From contig CAKRPI010000110.1 of assembly GCA_934376945.1 (NCBI GenBank), forward strand, positions 1 to 6,182: a stretch of 6,182 nucleotides of DNA. The letters run 5' to 3'. The notes below the pieces were generated by a model. That model did not search any database. It had not been told where the DNA came from and worked only from the letters and a program-made list of their open reading frames with translations. Below, one piece after another: positions 1 to 5,355 of the stretch. Every line of letters begins with the position of its first letter. The first letter of the stretch is position 1. Position numbers and translations under genes: made by a program. The stretch is from an uncultured Lachnospiraceae bacterium. GTDB taxonomy: Bacteria > Bacillota > Clostridia > Lachnospirales > Lachnospiraceae.

Positions 1-46
1 TTTTGTCTGCTTTTGCTTTCTCTTTCAGAACATCAATAATTGCCAT
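1..46 (-). CDS. pta: Phosphate acetyltransferase, N-terminal fragment (runs off the window)
   Basis: Only 15 codons are visible, reading MAIIDVLKEKAKADK. This closely resembles the usual N-terminus of Firmicute phosphate acetyltransferase (M-x-F-I-D-x-I-K-x-[RK]-A-[KR]-x-[DN]-K). Pta interconverts acetyl-CoA plus phosphate with acetyl phosphate plus CoA in the cytoplasm, and acetate kinase then makes acetate and ATP. The start at 46 is preferred because an AAAGGAG ribosome binding site lies 10 bases upstream. A second ATG at 51-53 is too close to that site and hits a stop after six codons. The gene diverges from tmcAL, a neighbourhood I recall as common in Lachnospiraceae (tmcAL next to pta-ackA). 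The assignment rests on few residues plus context; another protein with a similar amphipathic start cannot be excluded. Confidence 0.6.
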   Translation of the reverse strand, partial: MAIIDVLKEKAKADK

Positions 47-56
47 GACTCATGGA

Positions 57-63
57 CTCCTTT
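57..63 (-). promoter_or_regulatory. Ribosome binding site deciding the pta start
   Basis: On the minus strand the sequence is AAAGGAG, followed by 10 bases and then the ATG at 44-46. A competing ATG at 51-53 lies only 3 bases away and opens a frame of six codons before TGA. Spacing and reading frame therefore both favour the inner start. Confidence 0.6.
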
Positions 64-74
64 CGTATTGTAAC

Positions 75-137
75 TGCCACCTTTTCCCACGCCCGGCAAA
101 ACCTCTGCTTCCCTCCATTGAGGGCTACTCCTCAGAG
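75..137 (-). promoter_or_regulatory. Possible structured leader element of pta
   Basis: Read on the minus strand, CTCTG (137-133) pairs with CAGAG (107-103). Inside it CCCTC (124-120) pairs with GAGGG (115-111) around an AATG loop. The two stems are separated by an asymmetric purine-rich internal loop (AGGAGTAG on one side, AAG on the other). Downstream, TGCC (98-95) can pair with GGCA (78-75) around a G-rich loop. The element ends a few bases before the pta ribosome binding site, the usual place for a riboswitch or protein-binding leader. It matches no riboswitch consensus that I can recall with confidence. A chance fold is possible. Confidence 0.35.
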
Positions 138-240
138 CTAAGCAAGATTTCATAAAACAGCTGTAAAAATACACGGCATTTTGAATGACGGCTCTGAACA
201 GTAACTAATTTTGTGCGCAGGTATACAGTTATCATGTTTC

Positions 241-409
241 AGCTAGTACATCGTTTCGTAAATAACTATATCAATCGCGCAGGATGCGGATTCGAGTGTG
301 CAGATGAAAAAACGCAGGCGCAGCGAGCTACGCTGAGGCTTTTTCATCTGTGCAATCGGATTCGCAGACAAGTGAGTGGTATAGTTATTTCGATAACGAT
401 GTACCAGTT
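241..409. repeat. Long imperfect inverted repeat (169 bases), RNA-like hairpin
   Basis: The two arms (241-325 and 331-409) pair almost throughout. The outer stem is 241-253 with 397-409. It continues as 260-278 with 372-390 and 285-311 with 340-366, and ends in CAGCG (321-325) / CGCTG (331-335) around a 5-base loop. Breaks are few: single-base bulges at 259 and 394, a small internal loop at 279-281/370-371, tandem G/A mismatches at 283-284/367-368, and a looser region (312-320/336-339) below the apical stem. A further match, GTTAT 228-232 with ATAAC 415-419, suggests the palindrome once extended outward. It could be a structured RNA, or a small non-autonomous palindromic element of the kind scattered in intergenic regions. 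No flanking target duplication was identified. The leftward promoter at 412-440 would start RNA almost exactly at its base. Confidence 0.75.
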
Positions 410-411
410 TG

Positions 412-440
412 ATTATAACCCAAATTCTTACAGCGGACAA
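412..440 (-). promoter_or_regulatory. Leftward sigma-A-type promoter, probably for pta
   Basis: On the minus strand a -35 box TTGTCC (440-435) is followed by a 17-base spacer and a perfect -10 box TATAAT (417-412). The predicted start is near 405, giving a leader of about 360 bases before pta. It is the best leftward promoter-like sequence I found between tmcAL and pta, but a closer unrecognised promoter could shorten the leader. It lies back to back with the tmcAL promoter, 12 bases between their -35 boxes. Confidence 0.6.
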
Positions 441-452
441 GATGAATTTTCA

Positions 453-481
453 TTGCGAAGACCTTTTTTGTCTGATAAAAT
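453..481 (+). promoter_or_regulatory. Rightward sigma-A-type promoter for tmcAL
   Basis: The -35 box TTGCGA (453-458), a 17-base spacer and the -10 box TAAAAT (476-481) match the vegetative consensus at 9 of 12 positions. TG at 473-474 makes it an extended -10. The predicted start is near 488, giving a leader of about 67 bases. Confidence 0.6.
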
Positions 482-495
482 GGGGTTTATCCGCA

Positions 496-537
496 TTGTT
501 TTGAAAAGAAAACAAAGTGCCGTCTGAAACAGCGGCA
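496..537 (+). other. Two consecutive small hairpins in the tmcAL leader
   Basis: The first hairpin is TTGTTTT (496-502) with AAAACAA (509-515) around a 6-base loop. The second is TGCCG plus CTG (518-526, one bulged T) with CAG plus CGGCA (530-537) around AAA. Together they fill most of the predicted tmcAL leader and end 7 bases before the AGGAG site at 545-549. They may affect translation or stability. Read leftward, the second hairpin is followed by a T-rich stretch and could act as a weak terminator. No known regulatory RNA is recognised. Confidence 0.35.
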
Positions 538-554
538 AATAGAAAGGAGATTCC

Positions 555-1979
555 ATGCGCACCGTTGGCATTATTGCAGAATATAATCCGTTTCATTCCG
601 GTCATGAATATCATTTAAAAGAAGCAAAAAAGAAGACCGGTGCTGACTATGCTGTCGTCGTCATGAGTCCTGATTTTGTCCAGCGCGGCACGCCCGCCAT
701 TTTTGATAAATATATACGAGCAGAAATGGCGCTTTGTGCCGGCGCTGATCTCGTACTTGAGCTGCCCGTCTGCTATGCCTGTGGAAGTGCAGAATTCTTT
801 GCAGAAGGCGCAGTAGCTCTGCTTGACCGAACCGGTATCATTGATACGCTTTGCTTTGGAAGCGAAATTCAAGAAAAAAACTGCCCCTTTGTCAAAAATG
901 AAACTGCCGGCATTTCTGCGGCACCGGCAAATGAAGCTGTGCCTGACGATACAGACACAAACCTCTTCTCACAGGCTGCGCGTTTTCTTCTGGAAGAACC
1001 GGAAGCTTACCGTCTGCACCTTCAGAATCTGCTTCGCTCCGGAAAAACATTTCCGCAGGCACGCGCCCAGGCTCTGCAGGCAGAAGCTCCGATCCTCGCT
1101 GCCCTGCTTGGCACGCCAAACAACGTGCTCGGTACTGAATACTGTAAGGCACTGCTGAAATTGTCCTCCCCAATCCGTCCTTTTGCGATCCGGCGTGAGG
1201 GAAACGGATACAACAGCACTGCCCTTGATGGGACTTACTGCTCTGCAACGGCGCTGCGACAGGCGTTGTTCTCTTATGCTTCTGATTCAGTCCGGTCTTT
1301 GCAGGCAAAAACAATGATACAGAGCCTTCCGGCGCAGCTTCTCTCTTACATTCCCATCAGCTGCCGCCCACTTTTTGAAAAAGCAGCCACGCTTCCAGTT
1401 GCACCGGATGATCTGCTTCCGTTTCTGGTGCCAAAGCTTCTGGAACGCGACAACTTCTCCGAAATTCTCGATATCTCTTCCGATCTGTCCGACCGTATTA
1501 TGAAAAACCGTTTTTCCTGCATTGGGCGTTCTTATGATGAGATCGTGGAGTTACTCAAAACAAAGCAGCTGACGCAGGTTCGGATTCAGCGTGCGCTACT
1601 GCACCTGATTCTTGATCTTCAGTCGGAAGATCTCCGCGCATTTCGGACGGATCAGACAATTTATTATGCAAAAGTACTTGGATTCCGCTCCGACGCATCC
1701 CCGCTGCTGCATGAGATCAAAAAAAGCAGCCGGATTCCGCTGATCGTAAAACCAGCGAAGGCTGCTTCTCTTTTAAAAAGCTGCTGGGGAGATGAAAGCC
1801 AGACCATGGCAAATGCCAGTCAGATGCTCCGCCAGGATCTTCTGGCCTCTCATCTTTACCGCAGTATTCTTTCTTATAAATATCAGATTCCGTTTCAAAC
1901 CGAATATCAAAAGAGTCCGGTGATTCTTACCAGTACCTTCTCGCGCATACCGGAGACTGATAGTACGCATCTGAAATAA
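555..1979 (+). CDS. tmcAL: tRNA(Met) cytidine acetate ligase TmcAL (YlbM family)
   Basis: TmcAL is a cytoplasmic nucleotidyltransferase-fold enzyme that uses ATP and acetate to form N4-acetylcytidine at the wobble base (C34) of elongator tRNA-Met. The N-terminus carries the family's nucleotide-binding signature, EYNPFHSGH (residues 9-17, with H14 and H17). It is followed by the MSPDFVQRG segment (37-45), TPNNVLGTEY (187-196), the RREGNGYN strand (213-220) and SATALR (230-235), the counterpart of the second nucleotide-binding motif. A helical C-terminal domain follows. AGGAG lies 5 bases before the ATG. At 474 residues it is longer than the roughly 400-420 usual for the family. The excess comes from a low-complexity insertion at about 106-136 and a C-terminal tail; the last 17 codons overlap the convergent NlpC/P60 gene. 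I see no terminator after the stop. Identification is strong; the acetate-ligase activity is inferred from the Bacillus enzyme. Confidence 0.93.
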   Translation: MRTVGIIAEYNPFHSGHEYHLKEAKKKTGADYAVVVMSPDFVQRGTPAIFDKYIRAEMALCAGADLVLELPVCYACGSAEFFAEGAVALLDRTGIIDTLCFGSEIQEKNCPFVKNETAGISAAPANEAVPDDTDTNLFSQAARFLLEEPEAYRLHLQNLLRSGKTFPQARAQALQAEAPILAALLGTPNNVLGTEYCKALLKLSSPIRPFAIRREGNGYNSTALDGTYCSATALRQALFSYASDSVRSLQAKTMIQSLPAQLLSYIPISCRPLFEKAATLPVAPDDLLPFLVPKLLERDNFSEILDISSDLSDRIMKNRFSCIGRSYDEIVELLKTKQLTQVRIQRALLHLILDLQSEDLRAFRTDQTIYYAKVLGFRSDASPLLHEIKKSSRIPLIVKPAKAASLLKSCWGDESQTMANASQMLRQDLLASHLYRSILSYKYQIPFQTEYQKSPVILTSTFSRIPETDSTHLK

Positions 1980-3165
1980 TGATTCCTTTATTCGAATTGG
2001 CTGCATGTACAATCTGGCCGCCGCCGATATAAATCGCCACATGATCGATGCTTCCCGTCGAATTATAGAAAATCAGATCTCCAGGCATCAGGCTTCCAAA
2101 ATCAACAGGCGTTCCGCCATAAGATTGTGATTCTGCGGTTCTGGAAAGTCCGATTCCAAAATTAGCAAAAACAGACATCGAAAATCCGGAGCAGTCTGCT
2201 CCGTCTGTCAGGCTGGTTCCACCCCATACGTATGGATTTCCTACAAACTGAACTGCATAATTTGCAATTTGCTGACCAACGTCTGAGGTCGGTGCTTCCG
2301 TTTCCGGTGCGCTCGTCTCCGGCTCTGTCCACGGTGCCTCTGTCTCCGGTGCGCTCGTCTCCGGCTCTGTCCACGGTGCCTCTGTCTCCGGTGCGCTCGT
2401 TTCCGGCTCTGTCCACGGTGCCTCTGTCTCCGGTGCGCTCGTTTCCGGCTCTGTCCATGGTGCTTCCGTCTCAGGTGCGCTCGTTTCCGGCTCTGTCCAC
2501 GGTGCTTCCGTCTCCGGCGTTGTTTCGCCCGAATCCCCGGTCTGTTCCGGCACATCATCCCAGGTCTGTGCGGCCTGCTGCTCAGCTGCAAGCCGGGCCT
2601 GTTCCTCTTCGATTGTCTCTGCCTGCGGATAGTATACATTATATCCTACATAATATGCATTAATATACCCATATACATCATTTCCAAGCGCTACCTTCAT
2701 CCAGTCGCCGTCCCATGCCACAACCTCCAACTCCTGATCCTGCGATGCTGTCGTCACCACATCACTGTCTTCGCTCGGAGCTGTTCGGACATTCAGCTGT
2801 TCCGGATACACCTCTGCCACACGATAAGCAGCCTGTTCTGCAATCGCTTCTGCCGCTTCTCCCGTAGCAAAATATTCTGCCTTTACATATCCCTCGGCAT
2901 TTCCGGAACGGATCTTGTACCAGTCTCCATCCTGTTCTTCGATCTCAACCGCGCCATGATTATAGATTTTGGCTACTACCTCACTGTCTGTATCGGGATC
3001 CTGACGAATATTGATATATTCCTCACACTGTGCAAAAGCAAGCTGAGTTCCCGCCACAGTATCACTTTGCTCCTTCGCAGCTGCCGCCGGCACTGCCTGC
3101 AGTCCGGTCAGTATACTGCTTATCATAATGCCAAGTGAAAGCAGCTTAGAGATTCTTCTTTTCAT
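1927..3165 (-). CDS. Secreted SH3-domain NlpC/P60 peptidoglycan endopeptidase with repeat linker
   Basis: This is an exported cell-wall hydrolase. NlpC/P60 enzymes of this type usually cut the peptide stem between D-glutamate and the diamino acid. A signal peptide (basic MKRR, hydrophobic 8-24, likely cleavage after the AAAA at 27-30) precedes two bacterial SH3 domains at about 41-100 and 112-173, which typically bind wall peptides. A short helical, E/A/Q-rich stretch (about 181-200) leads into five copies of ETEAPWTEPETSAP (218-287) and a partial sixth. The catalytic domain spans 295-412 with the triad C325 (GADCSGF), H375 (IDHVAIYIG) and H387 (IVHAAN), whose spacing is normal for the family. 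The C-terminus looks complete. An AAGGAGG site lies 8 bases before the ATG and a strong promoter lies at 3309-3337. Its 3' end overlaps tmcAL by 53 bases. Confidence 0.93.
   Translation of the reverse strand: MKRRISKLLSLGIMISSILTGLQAVPAAAAKEQSDTVAGTQLAFAQCEEYINIRQDPDTDSEVVAKIYNHGAVEIEEQDGDWYKIRSGNAEGYVKAEYFATGEAAEAIAEQAAYRVAEVYPEQLNVRTAPSEDSDVVTTASQDQELEVVAWDGDWMKVALGNDVYGYINAYYVGYNVYYPQAETIEEEQARLAAEQQAAQTWDDVPEQTGDSGETTPETEAPWTEPETSAPETEAPWTEPETSAPETEAPWTEPETSAPETEAPWTEPETSAPETEAPWTEPETSAPETEAPTSDVGQQIANYAVQFVGNPYVWGGTSLTDGADCSGFSMSVFANFGIGLSRTAESQSYGGTPVDFGSLMPGDLIFYNSTGSIDHVAIYIGGGQIVHAANSNKGIIISDAYYQSPVCARRYW
2291..2517 (-). repeat. 42-base in-frame tandem repeat, five copies plus a partial sixth
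   Basis: Full units lie at 2291-2332, 2333-2374, 2375-2416, 2417-2458 and 2459-2500, with a partial unit at 2501-2517. The copies differ at only a few, mostly synonymous, positions. Each encodes the 14-residue T/E/P-rich unit of the linker between the SH3 domains and the NlpC/P60 domain. Because 42 is a multiple of three, gain or loss of units keeps the frame. The repeat also opens spurious frames on both strands. Confidence 0.95.
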
Positions 3166-3297
3166 CCTTGTTACCTCCTTTTCGATGAAATATACTCCCG
3201 GAATTTTTCATGCACCTGCTCTTAAAACTTCGAAAGTACATTGAATCAAGTCTCTACATGCTCTCATCCTCTTTGTTTGTTACGAATATATTTCGAA

Positions 3298-3316
3298 CAT
3301 GCAACAGAATAATAAC
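3298..3316 (-). promoter_or_regulatory. Possible WalR-like box overlapping the -10
   Basis: The minus strand reads TGTTAT, five bases, then TGTTGC (about 3317-3301). The WalR consensus known from Bacillus and Staphylococcus is TGTWAH-N5-TGTWAH, and this matches at 11 of 12 positions. WalR controls wall hydrolases of this class. The motif is short and AT-rich, so a chance match is plausible. If real, its overlap with the -10 and start site would suggest repression. Confidence 0.25.
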
Positions 3317-3337
3317 AATATTGTGTTAGATAGTCAA
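3309..3337 (-). promoter_or_regulatory. Strong extended -10 promoter of the NlpC/P60 gene
   Basis: On the minus strand the -35 box is TTGACT (3337-3332), the spacer is 17 bases and the -10 box is TATTAT (3314-3309). A TG one base upstream of the -10 makes it an extended -10. Both boxes match consensus at five of six positions. The predicted start is near 3302, which gives a leader of about 137 bases. Confidence 0.75.
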
Positions 3338-3436
3338 TATGTTTTATTTTTTCTTAATAATTTCTTTATATTTTTATTTTTGTGTTCCTTTTATGTTTTT
3401 ACCGCGTGTTTGTAAATTGCTTTCTGTAAAATGACA

Positions 3437-3473
3437 AAGCGCCGTCACACCCACCAGGGCTGTAACAGCGCTT
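3437..3473 (-). terminator. Terminator hairpin of the walJ-ACT-UPF0210 cluster
   Basis: Read leftward, a 37-base hairpin starts with AAGCGC and ends with GCGCTT. Thirteen consecutive pairs are followed, after one mismatch, by two more pairs and a 5-base loop. Two of the pairs are T-G, which form in RNA of the minus strand but would be A-C mismatches on the plus strand; this favours leftward function. The T-tract after it is modest (TGTCATTTT). The plus-strand side has a better one (CTTTTTACTTT), so it may work in both directions. Confidence 0.65.
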
Positions 3474-3524
3474 CTTTTTACTTTACGAAAGCGGAGATCC
3501 GCAATCCGCTCCACTATCTCAATT

Positions 3525-4889
3525 TTAATTTTTAAAGCTGTGAATCGGTGCCGGAATCCGTCCCTTGCGGTTTACAAATGCATCACAGGAATAATTATTG
3601 ACCGGCATGATCGGCGCATAGCCAAGCAGTCCGCCGAACTCCACCGTCTCTCCGACATCTTTTCCAATCACCGGAATCAGACGAACCGCCGTCGTCTTCT
3701 GATTTACCATACCAATTGCCATCTCGTCCGCGATGATACCGGAAATGGTCGTTGCTTTCGTACTTCCCGGAATTGCGATCATATCAAGACCTACCGAACA
3801 AACACAGGTCATCGCCTCCAGCTTTTCAATCGTAAGTGCACCTGCGCGTACTGCATCGATCATTCCCTGATCCTCACTGACCGGAATGAATGCACCACTT
3901 AAACCGCCGACATAAGATGATGCCATAACGCCGCCCTTCTTTACCTGATCGTTTAAAAGTGCCAGTGCAGCTGTCGTGCCCGGCGCTCCGGCATATTCCA
4001 GACCAATCTCGCAGAGGATATCCGCCACACTGTCTCCGATCGCCGGAGTCGGTGCAAGAGAAAGATCCACGATTCCAAACGGAACCCCCAGACGCTTCGA
4101 CGCCTCCTGCGCTACCAGCTGGCCGACACGCGTTACCTTAAACGCCGTCTTCTTAATCGTCTCGCACAGCACCTCAAAGCTCTCGCCGCGCACCTCTTCC
4201 AGCGCATGCTTTACAACACCAGGACCACTGACACCAACATTAATGATCGCATCCGCCTCTGTTACGCCATGGAACGCACCTGCCATAAATGGATTGTCAT
4301 CCGGCGCATTACAAAATACCACCAGCTTTGCACAGCCAAGGGAGTCGTGTTCTTTTGTGAGTTCTGCTGTCTCCAGGATCACATCCCCAAGAATCCTTAC
4401 CGCATCCATATCAATGCCACATTTTGTAGAACCGACATTAACGGAACTGCACACAAAATCTGTTTCTGCCAATGCCTGCGGAATGGAACGGATCAGGTTT
4501 TCATCCGCACGCGTCATCCCCTTTGATACAAGAGCGGAATAACCACCGAGAAAGTTTACACCAACCGTTTTGGCTGCCCGATCCAGCGTTTTTGCAATCG
4601 TCACAAAATCCTCCGGTGTTTTGCAGGCACTGCCTCCGACAAGTGCAATCGGGGTCACGGAAATTCTTTTATTAACGATTGGAATACCAAATTCTCTTTC
4701 TATCTCTTTTCCGGTGGAAACCAGCTTATCCGCAACCGTCGTGATTTTATTATAAATATTTTCGTTCAGCTGCTCAAGATTATCCGTGATACAGTCCAGC
4801 AAACTGATGCCCAGTGTAATGGTCCGCACATCCAGATTTTCCTGTGAAATCATTTTATTTGTTTCATTTACTTCAAATAAATTAATCAT
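3525..4889 (-). CDS. UPF0210 / DUF711 protein ('PFL family')
   Basis: The 454 residues cover the normal full length of the UPF0210 (DUF711) family. Recognisable blocks are the N-terminal [16 protein letters not shown] (18-33), followed by [75 protein letters not shown] and, near the end, [17 protein letters not shown] and [14 protein letters not shown]. The protein has no signal peptide or membrane segment and should be cytoplasmic. Its reaction is not established. The 'PFL' name implies pyruvate formate-lyase relatedness, but I see no glycyl-radical motif that would support that activity. An AAGGAGA site lies 5 bases before the ATG. It follows the ACT-domain gene by 24 bases, a pairing also seen in Streptococcus. 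This suggests that the ACT protein senses a small molecule for it, which is inference. Confidence 0.9.
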   Translation of the reverse strand: MINLFEVNETNKMISQENLDVRTITLGISLLDCITDNLEQLNENIYNKITTVADKLVSTGKEIEREFGIPIVNKRISVTPIALVGGSACKTPEDFVTIAKTLDRAAKTVGVNFLGGYSALVSKGMTRADENLIRSIPQALAETDFVCSSVNVGSTKCGIDMDAVRILGDVILETAELTKEHDSLGCAKLVVFCNAPDDNPFMAGAFHGVTEADAIINVGVSGPGVVKHALEEVRGESFEVLCETIKKTAFKVTRVGQLVAQEASKRLGVPFGIVDLSLAPTPAIGDSVADILCEIGLEYAGAPGTTAALALLNDQVKKGGVMASSYVGGLSGAFIPVSEDQGMIDAVRAGALTIEKLEAMTCVCSVGLDMIAIPGSTKATTISGIIADEMAIGMVNQKTTAVRLIPVIGKDVGETVEFGGLLGYAPIMPVNNYSCDAFVNRKGRIPAPIHSFKN

Positions 4890-4913
4890 AGCGTCTCCTT
4901 CTGGCTCCGGTCA

Positions 4914-5186
4914 TCAGATACGGTGCATCATATTAAAAATATCCTCATGCTGGCAACGGATAGAAACCCCGATCTCCTCACCAAGATGCTCCAGCTCTTC
5001 TGCAATCTCATCTGTTCCCTTCGGGGACTGCGTCGCATCGGTTACCATCATCATATTGAAAAAGCCCTGCACAATTGTCTGAGAAATGTCCAGAATATTT
5101 ACATTATTCTCGGCAAGATACGTACAAACCTTTGCAATGATACCAACGGTATCCTTCCCTACTACTGTAATGATTGTCTTTTTCAT
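4914..5186 (-). CDS. ACT-domain protein, UPF0237 family
   Basis: This is a 90-residue stand-alone ACT-domain protein. ACT domains usually bind amino acids or similar small ligands at a dimer interface. The N-terminus KTIITVVGKDTVGIIAKV (3-20) is the first strand plus the ligand-loop GKDxxGI motif and helix. NVNILDISQTIVQGFFNMMM (28-47) forms the second and third strands. The rest is a helix (about 57-71) and a short final strand. The frame stays open upstream to 5366, but that stretch is rich in Cys and Arg, unlike the family, and overlaps walJ. The ATG at 5184-5186, with AGAGGA 4 bases ahead, gives the normal family length. GcvR-like regulators share this fold, but no DNA-binding region is present. 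Ligand unknown. Confidence 0.9.
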   Translation of the reverse strand: MKKTIITVVGKDTVGIIAKVCTYLAENNVNILDISQTIVQGFFNMMMVTDATQSPKGTDEIAEELEHLGEEIGVSIRCQHEDIFNMMHRI

Positions 5187-5355
5187 CGAGTCCTCTTCTT
5201 TCCGGCTTTTCAAATATCTTTGAAGCTGCCCTGTATTTTTTCTGCCCCGTAACCGGGAACAATATCTGCAGACTGCGGCTTCGTAAGAATACAAAGATGC
5301 AGACTGTGATTTCGTTTCATACCAGTGTCCTGCCAGTACATCCTTCTGCAGGCAA
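5187..5355 (-). other. walJ-ACT intergenic gap with a small hairpin
   Basis: This 169-base gap is unusually long for an otherwise compact cluster. Just before the ACT ribosome binding site it contains a palindrome, TTCAAA-GATA-TTTGAA on the minus strand (5224-5209). The palindrome is extended by an outer GC pairing with a 2-base bulge (5205-5226). A second short stem is CCCG-GTTA-CGGG near 5247-5256. The 9-mer CAGTCTGCA occurs twice (5298-5306 and 5267-5275), 31 bases apart. I found no convincing promoter, so co-transcription with walJ remains possible but unproven. Confidence 0.4.
5191..5196 (-). promoter_or_regulatory. Ribosome binding site deciding the ACT gene start
   Basis: AGAGGA on the minus strand is followed by 4 bases and the ATG at 5184-5186. 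It supports the short 90-residue form over the 150-residue open frame that begins inside walJ. Confidence 0.6.

Larger units (their letters stand above)
47..554. other. Divergent pta/tmcAL control region without protein genes
   Basis: This 508-base gap holds, from left to right: the pta ribosome binding site, a foldable segment near pta (66-138), a spacer of about 100 bases, a long imperfect palindrome (241-409), a leftward promoter (412-440), a rightward promoter (453-481), two small hairpins (496-515 and 518-537) and the tmcAL ribosome binding site. The open frames crossing it on both strands come from the palindrome. Their translations lack family resemblance and well-placed ribosome binding sites, so I do not call them as genes. 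Confidence 0.7.
3166..3524. other. AT-rich intergenic region between the UPF0210 gene and the NlpC/P60 gene
   Basis: This 359-base gap holds the NlpC/P60 ribosome binding site (3174-3180), its leader and promoter, a very AT-rich stretch (about 3338-3430) with no gene or clear signal, the terminator hairpin at 3437-3473 and a small stem AGCGGA/TCCGCT (3490-3495 with 3505-3510) just after the UPF0210 stop. I see no coding sequence in it. Confidence 0.7.

Noticed and set aside
75..137. Assignment of the pta leader to a known riboswitch (for example yybP-ykoY, because of GGAGTAG)
   Set aside because: Only the short GGAGTAG stretch is shared. The second conserved loop of that class is missing, and pta is not a typical target.
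241..409. Invertible promoter (phase-variation switch)
   Set aside because: Switches carry a promoter between two short inverted repeats. Here the arms nearly touch (5-base loop), the promoter lies outside, and no recombinase gene is visible.
213..527. Plus-strand open frame of 104 codons, and minus-strand frame 243-440 of 65 codons
   Set aside because: Both read through the palindrome, so similar peptides (LVHR..NNY) appear from each arm on opposite strands. There is no good ribosome binding site and no recognisable fold, so these are by-products of the repeat.
2162..2663. Three alternative open frames across the tandem repeat (two minus, one plus)
   Set aside because: A 42-base unit without stops opens several frames. 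The NlpC/P60 frame has a signal peptide, complete domains and a ribosome binding site; the others give low-complexity Arg/Ser/Pro peptides.
3525..4889. Pyruvate formate-lyase activity
   Set aside because: The length and conserved blocks are those of UPF0210/DUF711. No glycyl-radical motif or activating-enzyme gene is seen.
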